Assembly: GCF_016654015.1 (NCBI RefSeq)
Contig: NZ_JAEPWM010000004.1
Span: 248,001 to 312,000, forward strand
Direction: 5' to 3'
DNA: 64,000 bases
Source of the DNA: Ramlibacter ginsenosidimutans
Lineage (GTDB): Bacteria > Pseudomonadota > Gammaproteobacteria > Burkholderiales > Burkholderiaceae_C
Each line of letters opens with the position of its first letter. Within the stretch, counting starts at the first letter, position 1. The translations under genes and the position numbers were made by a program. A model generated the notes under the pieces. It ran no database searches and was not told the DNA's origin. It saw only the letters and a program-made list of their open reading frames with translations. Below, one piece after another: positions 39,901 through 46,521 of the stretch.

Positions 39901-40570
39901 AGTGGACCCGCGTGGTGGTCACGCCCGCGGCGACGGTGCGGACCTGGGCGAGGTTGTTGCCGCTGTAGTCGTAATAGACCGACTCGCCGCTCGCGGTGGT
40001 CACGGCGCTCAGGAAGCCGTTCGCTCCGTATGCGTACGCTACGGCGTTGCCGGCCTGGTCCTTGCTGGAGACCAGCCGCATCGCGCCGCTTCCTTCATAG
40101 CGCTGCGTGGTGCCGCTCGCGCCATCGCGCCACTCGTACTGTTCATCGGTTGCGACGTAGGCGATGGTGTCGTACGCACCGCCGCCCTCGGTGGATACGT
40201 ACGCAGCGCGGCCGGCATCGAAGGTGTAGAGCGCTGCGGCGCCGTCGGCGTCCACCCGCTGGATGGTGCTACCCGCCGTGTTGAGCACGCCGGAGAGCAC
40301 CAGCATCCCGATGCCGCTGGCCCACCCGTCGGCGTTGTGATCGATGAGCGATCCATTGCTGTTGTACGTCCTCAGGACCGGGGCGTCCTGGCCGCGTGCG
40401 ACCAGCAGGTCGTCCTGGTCCTGCACCACCAGCTGCCCGCTGGCGATGTTGACCGCGACCTCCTGGCCGTTGCGCCCTTGCTGGGCGCCCCCCACGAGGT
40501 CCTTGAAGCCAAGCACTTCGCCGGAGGCGAGGCTCAGGCCCGCTCGCAAGCCGCTGACGATTTCGACCAT
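26729..40570 (-). CDS. giant YD/RHS-repeat protein with LysM domain and variable tip
   Basis: 4,613 residues in one uninterrupted frame. No signal peptide or PAAR domain at the start; residues about 1-100 have IASGQLVVQDQDDLLVARGQ. Tandem YD repeats (patterns such as YDAAGRL, YDGNGNV) fill about 100-2620 and 3205-3870. A non-RHS insert lies at about 2620-3205, a LysM domain at about 3895-3940 (TVRSGDTLQSIAQTAYG), and a Gly/Ala-rich hydrophobic stretch follows at about 3977-4190. The last 400 residues form a distinct tip. RHS repeats fold into a cocoon enclosing a toxin in the known family; here delivery is unknown. ATG 40570 has AGGGA six bases upstream; the 13-codon earlier TTG is weak. Confidence 0.9.
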   Translation of the reverse strand: MVEIVSGLRAGLSLASGEVLGFKDLVGGAQQGRNGQEVAVNIASGQLVVQDQDDLLVARGQDAPVLRTYNSNGSLIDHNADGWASGIGMLVLSGVLNTAGSTIQRVDADGAAALYTFDAGRAAYVSTEGGGAYDTIAYVATDEQYEWRDGASGTTQRYEGSGAMRLVSSKDQAGNAVAYAYGANGFLSAVTTASGESVYYDYSGNNLAQVRTVAAGVTTTRVHYGYDASNRLASVVVDLTPADNSTADGKVYQTTYTYDGSSKRIASITQADGTSVAFTYVDAGGGNFKVATVRDALNQTTSFTYGMRFTTVTDPLGLVTRYDYDASAQITAITGPAVAGASAVRQFAYDATGNVLSVTDGEGKVATFQYDGNGNQVLQRDVAGDTITRSFDARNQLLSQTTYTVADPDGAGPALPSGALTDRWVYEAGARNLLRFSVSAAGNVMEYRYDGFGQRVASITYAGALYPVQGLAPEAALTESTVAGWASQQDLTLTQRVDLAYDARGQLQARTSYARVASDGSGIADGSQSVQRYVYSAAGQLLQTVSATNGSTTFTYDGLGRALATTNALGQVTVTQYDDVGRKTLVTQANGLLTTSSFDAAGRMFSVVQSNAAGAALGETRYFYDAENRLRMTQDPTGVRKWTLYDEAGRKTADIDGNGSMTEYAYDRRGLVTSTMAWGTAINTAALIDATGLPVLTLTAAGLRPAESANDRGEWRQYDAAGRLVRTATSTGMGATALVTELRYDGASRLVQTVSYASTIPTAASAGYVGPGTVGLPAASAQDRVARNFYDDAGRLAGTLDAEGWLTVQNYTAAGQLSERVRFATGTDSTLRAAGTLAQLTPAASASDIHEFSLYDGEGRVVGRIDGEGYLTESVYDGNGNETWSTRYATRANTAAVALGNLAAVRPAPTPQDRCTLRSFDSLDRLMQETSPEGVVTQYAYDSAGNLVSTVRAAGTGEVRTLLVRYDVQGRLTGELSAVGASLLTGGQTQAQVDAVWAQYGTSYSYDAASRRISSTDPPGNRTVYFYNADGALTFQVNALGEVQERRYDARGRLTDTIAYASRISTTGLAGGLGVVTVGANPTLDSRTSFTYTRDSQLASTTDAVGTVTASTYNAFGAEIGRQVTGDGVSLLETYSIDRRGLRIGTVQDAAGLNVVSSAVYDAFGRLTRSIDGNGNVREQSFDRLGRVVTTRDPANALRATSYDAFSRVLTQADALGNVTSYAYDASARTLTVTTAEGIVTRTTYTRHGQVQSITDANGQATVYRYDADGNQVQASTPLTTTSSAYDAADRLVTTTDANGSVVAYAYDAANRVLTRRVDPNGLNLTTAYQYDAKGQRVSVTDANGILTTTEFDRMGRTTRQTVDPAGLNLQTTYTLDGRGKVLTVRTPGGTVTQYSYDSLGRRIQERVDPNGLNLQRSWSYDRNGNVLTSTDARQNVTRYAYDADDRLVFTVDPLGNVRQEQYDAEGRVVKTIAYVTPIALTGLPTTPSAAQVQALVAPQVAFDAVENRVYDKDGRMTATVDGTGAVVRYVFDGNGNVVTRTAYANTVNLATWQPGSLPTPVADAARDETIRTVYDALNRAVYTIDGIGAVVSRAYDGNGNVVQRTAYSVAIATNTAATTGALAAAVAAVASPGCDAIARNTFDAAGRLTWTADGTGAVTQNVYDNNGNVVRQVAYTTAVPAGAAPSTVAAGPNDRATSMAYDSANRLVLQVDALRGVTEQVLDADGHVLRRTAYANPIASVPTVGAASTAGAIRSLLKPDTANDRSTWLAYDAAGRQVLAVDALGAVVETRYDAAGNVTATVAYANPIAPPTGATPTLAALTPLVAANPLADRLIRKAYDAAGQLVYTVDAIGAVQARQYDGAGRLLRTTRYATPLADGTATTASAIAATVRPLAGSDQVAVYSYNAAGQLISATDALNATETYGYDALGHKLSFGNKSGFTWTYTYDAAGRMLTETTPKVQLTSASLDGAGNIALSSEAPSSVVTRLAYDALGNLTRRTEAAGRPEERTTTYEYDALGRQVHVVYPAIGVYNAAGDAVTSNGAVGVASRVETLRALESRTWYDTLGNAVANRDVGDAISQKVYDVLGHVSYEIDALGYVTAYARNAFGDVTSLTRYGAKTALASTTITAASQAATKAQVAAALGATGFDHSKDRVLQSTYDRAGRLLQTQEPTAFVSQWTGSVAQTDNVAKTTLSVYDAFGQLVQQQKLVMANTWATTSHYFDVGGREVGTVDALGYLTSRVFDVQGNLTKATEFANAVAPGWTVASHGTPAASADDRATTYGYDLLNRKTSETRLSVEASTRSDASSSRLDLTTRYEYDAVGNQTRAVDAAGNATISYYDALGRVAAIAAPAYGRTQTGATANPVTAFRRDAHGNVVAKTDYAILAVAPTPTSLTPPVADANDRTVSTLFDVQGRAIQTTDAIGNSQYSSYDAYAHLAKQWQGVTGNDGITHTAFELDLYDKLGRLVETRTPASTSLSADAAGNIVTVSQAQAGVVSTVIEYDGFGDITRKGTQGGGQEYFEYDNAGRLWRTNSGDGVDRINLYDGLGNITAQIRSSGSGRDDLDIKSFANAQAAAANPSTRREDIQVDALGRVISRTQAARLELQGGVSVQQQYTTATVQNSATVNGAANQVALTWNSLARLGSGDIRVTIEYRTSVYVSGSNESGSENGGSSTSTAGGYVASSTIRSFTSGVMNGDACASGATLRWSESSTSSDLGVSSVTRIVVLKKDTAGNWVTVVDQTPGYGANEIDVAAPPDPNAAVSLQLRAAGSTGDTGWWEAGLNAFGAAYRFNAAGLAVGSYEYRVLVTSSNQPTRITGTGTVAITPPPLNVISTPIQCGQGGAGAGILTWASPGASWAQVFRFRPNGSTGAWTALPVTTPVQGFNGVNTSALGAGTYQFELLWTVNGQNVPTAHATGAFTVVASKPAYWVPPVNLPPITGMRIGMTLGTPYLIWNAANATVAQYRVPGGAWVNLAIDNSGQTLTEGPPTGTQQVYLAGVPVGSYQLQILAGSPPAQATANLTVNPPTPGYYVTVNVQVPTYVPIITSYAPVYETRYATRTASYWVWVGASGYRGTDEAGNPIYAVPAHYEIRYYTETYSYQVQVGQRPVYATDENGKLLYQTVWVTQAQQKWVPPVPQPPTLSITTPAYTPGYLVASTPTQYAVSVNTAAGSAAWSTADGAVVSQSAGLNGDARWLRPVVQQKTDRWGNVVQISDPRAAYWITTYRYNASNQLVQQSLPDVGAGAAVTSLYYDVLGRQVATRDANGHVNGQSFDAAGHLVTEVHADGGIVSNAYNVFGQKVSSTDAMGNVVTFAYDKLGHLLRQAKGPVDVYAVDGSNNIQSLGRRTIVETWSYDQLGRKLTQANGNGETLRYSYDLAGNIVATQQAMGQVVRDAYDPQGFKIAEVDANGNASAWTYDYFGKLTSHSDLGGVSHSYTYDNARQLVSQTSSAGQNLAYSYDAAGQLTTIQDWANGQTTTYVYDLGGRTVRERVVQGGITYQDNNMAWDARGNLRDVADARVHVVMDYDAVGNRTHVGTYVDYQGAASEVAAGSERYYQYDAMNRQVVIDAADAAGNLGAQGHSVSYDKNGNRTSDTSWGSKVVSTTGPVITGYDEHGLAVYGIGATGFAATTGYSTEAYKYDALNRLWSVEKDGVQIDLRYYDGADRVMQSGPGGALPQQYANLINQGLTPDQMNGKEGRINRYDANGRLLHQRVLKSDNSAKLDISWDPNENIQGYVADGYDAAGNVVGYTVTNHDTGVVHEYTLTTKRFDSYQSAATHGVSTKQLPGDSTQQYDANGFLVGVVDSSQHANDRTLVNDATGHALYVNQGGNIQRQLVVNGEVLGTYGVGVDPNNPASGANNNPNFANVVDFDFGYARVSASYPSASPGAYTVRSGDTLQSIAQTAYGDSSLWFRIADANGLASGNDLKVGQTLNIPNRVSTISNNASTFKPYDPSKIEGDKTPSLATPVPKKKHNWWGQLLMAVVMVAAVVFTAGVAATAMGVSGSVWSAGFGVLTGGAAGGATGALASFAVGGSALGTAGTMALAAAGGSILSQAVGIATGVQDKFSWTQVGLSAIGGGVSAGLAGWAPLGGEASALGNTMVRSAVVNATTQGIGVVTGLQAQFDWRGVAASAFGAGAGEAAEAGLGPAWRATPMGDLAARSLKGLAAGTVTAVMHGGTVAIQRVAVDAFGNAVGESLAEGASSIGSAPAANTLFPDQLHASAPLPDMAEIGELNRQIAGYSASPVDPEDMDLVASNEGVSLSKSSRGGLRRTGNSINFASSSDYAINADYSIVPPTGLIRLPTQIGSTIPDAAVDFAKSAYTLTLETAGALWNSVAQPALSLANLLGRGVAPNANWFDRDPASDVPRWSYRTSYGLAAEKFADVAQLFAGGYTIRGIGLGLKVAAGVGGVLYSTDATAAPLLNGIRKLITPALGDSIALTRVTNDGVAIIRTGDLSFSQVSLQSSTMEYRNRFAQLRELDPTWRNLQSAAQEVRDGYSFEKLSLDWRTAINDARALRGSEPWIANRFESAAIGSYVDTGIGIRMQQGLISGADDYLKMRVGPDLVPRAGEGLKMEITNYTPSLNAIATHAWRYPTETMRYILYRASR
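30950..32700 (-). other. non-RHS insert in the RHS trunk
   Basis: Residues about 2620-3205 lack YD motifs. They carry several beta-sandwich-like strands (a TYQFELLWTVNG and a VGSYQLQILAG hairpin, PPLNVISTPIQ linkers), then a Tyr-rich part (residues about 3047-3140) with two similar units, each of the form YxVxVG followed by TDExGxxxY. Looks like Ig/fibronectin-type folds that could bind surfaces. Boundaries are approximate. Confidence 0.55.
32710..40270 (-). repeat. first YD-repeat block of the RHS protein
   Basis: Continuous YD-type repeats at about 20-residue spacing. Between about 34,850 and 36,150 they group into larger units of about 59-70 residues (measured between successive T-x-D-x-x-G motifs), each with an Ala-rich loop of variable length. 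Unit copies are diverged, not identical at base level. Confidence 0.75.
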
Positions 40571-40651
40571 CGCGTGTCCCTGGATCTGGGTTGAGGAAGC
40601 GGCACCCAAGCTCGTGCCCTGCCCCCAATACGTCCTCGGGCGAGCGACTTT

Positions 40652-40666
40652 GTTTAGCGGCTAAAC
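40652..40666. promoter_or_regulatory. perfect palindrome in the promoter region of the RHS gene
   Basis: GTTTAGC-G-GCTAAAC is a 15-base perfect palindrome in the 143-bp gap between the RHS start (40570) and the divergent TPR gene (40714). Candidate operator controlling both genes; no regulator gene is close by. Confidence 0.45.
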
Positions 40667-40713
40667 CGGTGCGGTTTTTCGCGGATATACGTGGGCACAC
40701 AGCGGGAGATCCC

Positions 40714-41268
40714 ATGGACCAGGACACGCGCTTCGATGGGCTGATCAGCGAAGGGCTCGCCGCCAGCAGCGGGCAGCAGCGGCAAGCGGCCATCGACCTG
40801 TTCACCCGCGCCAGCGCGCTGCGGCCCGCGTCGGGCATTCCGCATTTCCTGATCGGCTCCGAGCACGCGGCAGCCGGCGACCTGCAAGCGGCCGAGTCCG
40901 CATTCGCGAATGCGGTGCTGCTGGCGCCCGGCTTCGAGCTGGCCCGCTACCAGCTGGGGCTCTTGCAGTTCAGTGCCGGCCGCGCCGCCATCGCGCTGGT
41001 GACCTGGCAACCCTTGTTCGGCCTGGGCAGGCAGGCCTCGCTGGGCCGCTTCGTGCGCGCGTTCGCGGCGCTCGCGCAGGACGGCCTGCAGGAAGCACTG
41101 GCGCTGTTCGAGGCGGGGCTGGCTTGCGACGACCTGAACCTCACCGTCGCGAGCGACGTGCGGCAGGTGACCGCCGGCTTGCGCGCCCTGCTCTCATCTC
41201 CAGGAGAAAGCGCCCCACGGGGCGAGGCGCACGTGCTGCTGGCAGCCTACGCGCGCGGGCTCCACTGA
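40714..41268 (+). CDS. TPR-like protein beside the RHS gene
   Basis: 184 residues, all helical with TPR-like pairs (AIDLFTRASALRPASGIPHFLIGSEHAAAGDLQAAESAFANAVLLAPG). No signal peptide. ATG 40714 follows GCGGGAGAT. Divergent from the RHS gene, and its last 22 bases overlap the 3' end of the converging TPR gene 41247-42371. Probably a protein-protein scaffold; a role as chaperone or adaptor for the giant RHS protein is suggested only by position. Confidence 0.7.
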   Translation: MDQDTRFDGLISEGLAASSGQQRQAAIDLFTRASALRPASGIPHFLIGSEHAAAGDLQAAESAFANAVLLAPGFELARYQLGLLQFSAGRAAIALVTWQPLFGLGRQASLGRFVRAFAALAQDGLQEALALFEAGLACDDLNLTVASDVRQVTAGLRALLSSPGESAPRGEAHVLLAAYARGLH

Positions 41269-42371
41269 TCGGACAGGGCTTCGAGCAAAGCCTCGACGCG
41301 CCGTGCGCCGGGCGCTGCATGCGCCAGTTCCCGCGCGAGCTTGCACAGCGCGTCCGAGGCATCGATCGCCTCGCCTTGAGTCGCCTCGCGCGCCGCGCCG
41401 TCGGCGTCGCCGGATACCGCATGCGCGAGTGCCAGTGCGCCGTGCGCCTGTGCGTCCGCCGGGTCCAGCTGCACCGCCGATCGCAGTGCGGCCAGCGCGC
41501 CGGCGGTCTCCCCCAGCAGCAGCCGCGTCCAGCCGAGCGCCACCCAGCTCTGTGCGTGCGAAGGCATGGCTTGCACAGCGCGTTCCAGCGCGTCGCAAGC
41601 GGCCGGGAAGTCACGCTCCAGCAGGCAGGCAAAGCCCCAGGCCAACAGCGTGCGGCCGTCCTGCGGCTTGCGCGCGAGCGCCTGCTGCAGGAAGCCACGC
41701 GCTTCGTCGGGCGAACGCGCCGCCAGAGCCAGCGAGCCACGCGCCACCAGAGCCTCGGGCTGGCGCGGATCCGACTGCAGCGCGAAGTCCGCCAGCGACC
41801 GCGCGGACGCGAGCTCGTCGAGGTCCAGGGCGATGAGGCTTGCCACGCCCGCGGCCACGGGGGCCAGCCGCTTTGCCGCCTGCGCCTCGCAGGTCCACGC
41901 CCAGGCGGCGTCCAGCGCGCCTCGCTCGTGGCAGGCGCGCAGCCAGAGCGCCTGCGAGCGCCCCGCCAGTTCGGGCGGCAGTGTCAGGTGCGGGGGAAAG
42001 TCGTCCAGCAGGGGCTGCAAGAGCTCGCAGGCCGCGGCGGCGTCTCCCTCCAGCAAACGCACGTAGGCCAGGTCATGGACCAGCACCGCGTCACCCCGGG
42101 CGCTCGCGCGCAGCTCCTCGAGCAAGCTGCGGGCGCGCGCCAGGTCGCGGGTGGCGATGCTCCACTGGGCGAGGCGGAACCTCCACTCGGCCGCGCCGGG
42201 CGCGAGCCGCTCGCCGCTTTCGATATATGCAGCGGCCTGCTCGTGGCGACCGCAGGCCATCGCCTCCTCGCAGGCCTCCGCGAGCAGGCCGGCGTTGGCC
42301 GGGTCTTGCGCCAGGTAGCCCGCGAGCCGGACCAGGCGCGGGGACGGCGGAGGGCTGGCGGGCTGGTTCAT
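41247..42371 (-). CDS. TPR-repeat protein
   Basis: 374 residues, helical solenoid with at least eight TPR-like helix pairs (for example ALLAWGFACLLERDFPAACDALERAVQAMPSHAQSWVALGWTRLLLGE-type spacing with the Ala, Gly and Pro positions of TPR). No signal peptide or membrane segment. ATG 42371. It converges on and overlaps the TPR gene next to the RHS start by 22 bases. May form a complex with that protein or with the RHS toxin. Confidence 0.75.
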   Translation of the reverse strand: MNQPASPPPSPRLVRLAGYLAQDPANAGLLAEACEEAMACGRHEQAAAYIESGERLAPGAAEWRFRLAQWSIATRDLARARSLLEELRASARGDAVLVHDLAYVRLLEGDAAAACELLQPLLDDFPPHLTLPPELAGRSQALWLRACHERGALDAAWAWTCEAQAAKRLAPVAAGVASLIALDLDELASARSLADFALQSDPRQPEALVARGSLALAARSPDEARGFLQQALARKPQDGRTLLAWGFACLLERDFPAACDALERAVQAMPSHAQSWVALGWTRLLLGETAGALAALRSAVQLDPADAQAHGALALAHAVSGDADGAAREATQGEAIDASDALCKLARELAHAAPGARRVEALLEALSDQWSPRA

Positions 42372-42494
42372 GACGCACCGGTGCGAGAGGATGCGGCGAT
42401 TGGAAGCGACGGTCCGCCCCGGATCAAGGCAAGTCCGACGTTGTGCAGTGCGACTTAATACCCGCAGCGCTGCCGCCGCTCGCCGCAGCCCGGC

Positions 42495-43583
42495 TCAGGG
42501 CAGCATCGTCAGCGCCCGCATGTACCGCGGCTCCGTCATCAGCGCATCCCACGTGATCGACGGCCCACAAGGCAGCAGCGCCAGCCTGCGCTGCTCGCCC
42601 TGCTCGCTGGCGCGCCACTCGCCGCGCGATTGCGCCTCCTCCAGCCCGTCCAGCATCTCGTCGATGGACGCACCGCCCTCGCTGTTCACCGACTCGTTGC
42701 ACAGCAGCACCATGTCGCAGCCCGCGTTCAGCGCCACGACGGCCGCCTCGGTGAAGCTCACGTTGCGGCCCTCGATCTGGCGGGCGCCCGCCATGCTCAG
42801 GTCGTCGCTGAAGACGGCGCCCTGGAACTGCAGTTGCTCGCGCAGGATGTCCTGCAGCCACCGGGCCGAGAAGCCGGCCGGCAGCGCGTCGACCATGCTG
42901 TACACGACGTGCGCGGGCATCACGCTGGTGAGCGCCGTGCCCAGCCACTCGTAGGGGATGGCGTCCTCCGCCAGGATCTCCTCCAGGCTGCGGTCGTCCA
43001 CCGGGATCTCCAGGTGCGAGTCCGCGCGCACGAAGCCGTGGCCGGGGAAGTGCTTGCCGCAGTTGGCCATGCCCGCCTGCAGCAGGCCTTGCATCAGGCT
43101 GCGCGCCAGCACCGTCACGACGCGCGGGTCGCGGTGGAAGGAGCGGTCGCCGATCACCGAGCTCGCGCCGTAGTCCAGGTCCAGCACCGGCGTGAAGCTG
43201 AAGTCCACGCCGCAGGCGCGCAGCTCCGCGCCCAGCACGTAGCCGGCCGCCGTGGCCGCGGCCATGGCCTGCATCGCGCCGGAGCCTTCGCGTCCGTCGC
43301 CGTCGTTCATCCACATCTCGCCGAAGCGGCGCATCGGCGGCAGGTGCGTGAAGCCGTCGGTGCGGAAGCGCTGCACGCGCCCGCCTTCGTGGTCCACGCA
43401 GATCAGCAGGTCCTCGCGGATGGCCTTGATCTCCGCGCACAGCGCCGCGAGCTGCTCGCGGTCCTGCCAGTTGCGCGCGAACAGGATCATGCCGCCCACC
43501 AGCGGGTGCGCAAGGCGGCGCCGGTCTGCCGCGTGCAGCGCGACGCCGGCCACGTCGATGATCACCGGTGCGTGTTCACTCAT
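42495..43583 (-). CDS. nagZ: beta-N-acetylhexosaminidase
   Basis: 362 residues, glycoside hydrolase family 3. The signature KHFPGHG contains the catalytic-loop His, and SDDLSMAGA carries the nucleophile Asp. Removes N-acetylglucosamine from anhydro-muropeptides during cell wall recycling in the cytosol. ATG at 43583 lies within the last 8 bases of acpS, the usual pdxJ-acpS-nagZ order. Confidence 0.95.
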   Translation of the reverse strand: MSEHAPVIIDVAGVALHAADRRRLAHPLVGGMILFARNWQDREQLAALCAEIKAIREDLLICVDHEGGRVQRFRTDGFTHLPPMRRFGEMWMNDGDGREGSGAMQAMAAATAAGYVLGAELRACGVDFSFTPVLDLDYGASSVIGDRSFHRDPRVVTVLARSLMQGLLQAGMANCGKHFPGHGFVRADSHLEIPVDDRSLEEILAEDAIPYEWLGTALTSVMPAHVVYSMVDALPAGFSARWLQDILREQLQFQGAVFSDDLSMAGARQIEGRNVSFTEAAVVALNAGCDMVLLCNESVNSEGGASIDEMLDGLEEAQSRGEWRASEQGEQRRLALLPCGPSITWDALMTEPRYMRALTMLP

Positions 43584-43986
43584 GCTTCTTCTCTTCCTTT
43601 TGTTCGACGACGACGAAGCTCGCCGCGTAATCCGTTTCGTCCGTGACGCTCACGTGCGCGCTCAGGCCCCGCGCCTCGCACCACGCCTTCAGCGCGCCGT
43701 GCAGCACGATCACGGGCTGGCCGCTCGCCAGCTTGCCGACTTCGCAGGCGCGCCAGGTCATGGGCATGCGCATGCCCAGGCCCACGGCCTTGCTGAACGC
43801 TTCCTTGGCCGAGAAGCGCGTGGCGAGGTAGCGCACGCCGCGTTCGGGCCAGCGCGCGCTGCGCGCCTTCCAGGTCTTGAACTCGGCGTCGGTGAGGATC
43901 TTCTCGGCGAAGCGGTCGCCGTGGCGCTCCAGCGAGGCGCGGATACGGCGCACGTCGCAGATGTCGGTGCCGATGCCGTAGATCAC
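43576..43986 (-). CDS. acpS: holo-[acyl-carrier-protein] synthase
   Basis: 136 residues. [12 protein letters not shown] and [15 protein letters not shown] are the AcpS signatures with Mg-binding Asp and Glu. Transfers 4'-phosphopantetheine from CoA to Ser37 of the ACP encoded at 56635-56874. GTG start overlaps the pdxJ stop as GTGA. Confidence 0.95.
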   Translation of the reverse strand: MIYGIGTDICDVRRIRASLERHGDRFAEKILTDAEFKTWKARSARWPERGVRYLATRFSAKEAFSKAVGLGMRMPMTWRACEVGKLASGQPVIVLHGALKAWCEARGLSAHVSVTDETDYAASFVVVEQKEEKKHE

Positions 43987-44765
43987 TGGTCGCTGCCGCC
44001 TCCGGCGGCGCGGTGGATCGCCGCGAGGTAGGCGCGCACGGTGGCGGCGTAGCCCATCTCCAGCGCGTCGGCGATCAGAGCGTGGCCGATGGACACCTCC
44101 AGCACGCCCGGCACGGCGCGCAGGAAGTCGGGCAGGTTGTCGCGATTGAGGTCGTGGCCGGCATTGACGCCCAGGCCCGCGGCATGCGCGGCCTGCCCCG
44201 CCGCTGCGAAGCGGCGCAGTTGCTCGCCCTGCCGGGTGGTGCCCCAGGCCGCGGCATACGGCTCGGTGTACAGCTCCACGCGGTCCGCGCCCACGGCCTT
44301 GGCCAGCGGGATCGCGCGGGCATCGGCATCCATGAACAGGCTCACGCGCACGCCGAGCGACTTCGCCTCGGCGATGAGGGGCTTCACGCGCTCGCCGTCC
44401 TTTTCCAGGTCCCAGCCGTGGTCGCTGGTGAACTGGCCTTCGCTGTCCGGGACGAACGTGCACTGGTGCGGCCGCAGCTCGCGCACGAAGTCCATCAGGT
44501 TGTGGAAGGGGTTGCCCTCGATGTTGAACTCGGCCCGGGGCCAGTCCTTCTTCAGCAGTGCATGCAGCGCGCGCACGTCGTCGCCGCGGATGTGCCGGGC
44601 GTCCGGCCGCGGGTGCACGGTGATGCCGTGCGCGCCGGCCTGCAGGCACAGCGTCGCGGCGCGGGTGACGCTGGGGATGCCGAGGTGGCGCGTGTTGCGC
44701 ACCAGGGCGACCTTGTTCAGGTTCACCGACAAGGCGGTTGGATTCACTCGAGGGCCTCCGTGCAT
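43983..44765 (-). CDS. pdxJ: pyridoxine 5'-phosphate synthase
   Basis: 260 residues. [28 protein letters not shown] and [12 protein letters not shown] are the PdxJ hallmarks. Condenses 1-deoxyxylulose 5-phosphate with 3-amino-2-oxopropyl phosphate in vitamin B6 synthesis. The ATG at 44765 gives six extra residues before a GTG (44747) that is an alternative start closer to typical PdxJ ends. Overlaps acpS by 4 bases. Confidence 0.95.
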   Translation of the reverse strand: MHGGPRVNPTALSVNLNKVALVRNTRHLGIPSVTRAATLCLQAGAHGITVHPRPDARHIRGDDVRALHALLKKDWPRAEFNIEGNPFHNLMDFVRELRPHQCTFVPDSEGQFTSDHGWDLEKDGERVKPLIAEAKSLGVRVSLFMDADARAIPLAKAVGADRVELYTEPYAAAWGTTRQGEQLRRFAAAGQAAHAAGLGVNAGHDLNRDNLPDFLRAVPGVLEVSIGHALIADALEMGYAATVRAYLAAIHRAAGGGSDQ

Positions 44766-44790
44766 GGGACCGCCGCCCGCGCTGCGGACC

Positions 44791-45537
44791 TCACAGGGCT
44801 TGCAGGTCCATCATCAGCTGGCGCGTGCGCAGGGTCGTGACGCCGCAATGGTAGTGCAGCAGGGCCCGCAGCTGCGTCTTGAGCTCGTTCATGTCCCCCA
44901 CCAGCTGCAGCGTGGCATGGAAAGGCGCCGGATCGTCCAGCGCCTGCTGCAGGGCCAGCCACTGCGCGCCTGGCAGGCTGCCGCGCAGGTCGTCGTCCTG
45001 CGCCTCGACCAGGCCGCCCTCGGCCCGCAGGCTGTAGCGCTGCTCCGGATCCACGGGCGCGAGCGTCCCGGTCTGCGCATCGAGGGTGGGGAGCAAGCCG
45101 ATCTCGCGCAGCAGCAGCAGCTCGAACGCACGCAGCGCCGGCTGCAGCGTCAGCGGCTCGTCGCTCGCCAGCAGGCGCACCGCCGCGGCGTAGACGTCGA
45201 ACAAGGCGGGATGCGGGTCGTCGCGCGCCAGCAGGCGCAGCAACAGCTCGTTGAGGTAGTAGCCCGAGAGCAGCGCCTCGCCGGTCGGCATGACCTGGCC
45301 GCCGACCCACTCGGCGGACTTCAGGTTGCGGATCTCCGCGTCGCCGCCGAACGCAATGTGCAGCGGCTGCAGCGGCAGCAGCACGGGCCGGAAATTGGAG
45401 CTGGGCTTCTTCGCGCCCCGGGCGACGACCGCGATGCGCCCGTGGTGGCGCGTGAGCACCTCCAGGATCAGGCTGGACTCGCTCCAGTCGTAGCGGTGCA
45501 GGACGAAGGCGGGTTCGTCGCCGATGCGCCTAGCCAT
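44791..45537 (-). CDS. recO: DNA repair protein RecO
   Basis: 248 residues. The N-terminal OB-fold part has [20 protein letters not shown] and [11 protein letters not shown], as in RecO. It helps RecR load RecA in RecFOR gap repair. The cysteine zinc knuckle of some RecO proteins is absent. It is 25 bases before pdxJ and 33 bases after era, same operon. Confidence 0.93.
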   Translation of the reverse strand: MARRIGDEPAFVLHRYDWSESSLILEVLTRHHGRIAVVARGAKKPSSNFRPVLLPLQPLHIAFGGDAEIRNLKSAEWVGGQVMPTGEALLSGYYLNELLLRLLARDDPHPALFDVYAAAVRLLASDEPLTLQPALRAFELLLLREIGLLPTLDAQTGTLAPVDPEQRYSLRAEGGLVEAQDDDLRGSLPGAQWLALQQALDDPAPFHATLQLVGDMNELKTQLRALLHYHCGVTTLRTRQLMMDLQAL

Positions 45538-45570
45538 GACGGACGACTTTGCCGCGCGCGCGGTCCTTCG

Positions 45571-46521
45571 TCATTCGTAGCCGAACGACCGCACCCGCGC
45601 TTCGTCGTCGGCCCAGCCGGAACGCACCTTGACGAAGATCTGCAGGAACACCTTGGCGTCGAACAGCTGTTCGAGTTCCTGGCGCGCCTCGGTGCCGATG
45701 CGCTTGAGCTTCTCGCCGCCGTCGCCGATGACCATCGCCTTGTGGCTGTCGCGCTCCACCACCACCGTCGCCGCGATGCGCACCATGCGCTTGAACTTGG
45801 GACTGGGCTCTTCCTCGAACTTCTCGACCACCACCGTGGACGTATAGGGCAGCTCGTCGCCGGTGAAGCGGAACAGCTTCTCCCGGATCATCTCGCCGGC
45901 CATGAAGCGCTCGCTCTTGTCCGTGAGTTCGTCGGCCTCGTAGAACCAGGGCTGCTCGGGCAGGTACTTCGCACAGACTTCCAGCAGCCGCTGGATGTCC
46001 TTGGGCTGCTTGGCCGAGATCGGCATGAATTCGGCAAACGGGTGGCGCTGCTGCATGTCGCGCAGCCACGGCGCCAGCTCGCCGCGGCGATGCACCAGGT
46101 CCAGCTTGTTGGCGATCAGCAGCGCCGGGATGTCCGGCTTCAGCAGCGCGAGCACCTTTGCATCGCCCAGCGTGAAGCTGCCGGCCTCGACGACGAACAG
46201 CACCAGGTCCACGTCGCCCACCACGCCGGTCACGGCGCGATTCAACGAACGGTTCAGCGCGGAGCTGTGGCGGGTCTGGAAGCCCGGCGTGTCGACGAAC
46301 ACGTACTGCGTGTTGCCCTCGGTGCGCACGCCCGTGATGCGGTGGCGCGTGGTCTGCGCCTTGCGCGAGGTGATGCTGATCTTCTGCCCGACCAGCGCGT
46401 TGAGCAACGTGGACTTGCCCACGTTCGGCTTGCCCACGATGGCCACGAGCCCGCAGCGCTGGCCGCCGGCCGTCGCCTGGGCACCGGCTTCGCCGCCGGT
46501 GGACTCGCCTTCGGTGTTCAT
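45571..46521 (-). CDS. era: GTPase Era
   Basis: 316 residues. G1 [10 protein letters not shown]3 DTPG, G4 NKLD and the C-terminal KH domain ([20 protein letters not shown]) are all present. Era binds 16S rRNA and helps assemble the 30S subunit. ATG at 46521 overlaps rnc by 4 bases. The N-terminal 22-residue extension before the GTPase core is Gly/Glu/Thr rich. Confidence 0.96.
   Translation of the reverse strand: MNTEGESTGGEAGAQATAGGQRCGLVAIVGKPNVGKSTLLNALVGQKISITSRKAQTTRHRITGVRTEGNTQYVFVDTPGFQTRHSSALNRSLNRAVTGVVGDVDLVLFVVEAGSFTLGDAKVLALLKPDIPALLIANKLDLVHRRGELAPWLRDMQQRHPFAEFMPISAKQPKDIQRLLEVCAKYLPEQPWFYEADELTDKSERFMAGEMIREKLFRFTGDELPYTSTVVVEKFEEEPSPKFKRMVRIAATVVVERDSHKAMVIGDGGEKLKRIGTEARQELEQLFDAKVFLQIFVKVRSGWADDEARVRSFGYE

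Noticed and set aside
42372..42494. Possible terminator after nagZ
   Set aside because: GC-rich partial stems but no T run and no convincing pairing.
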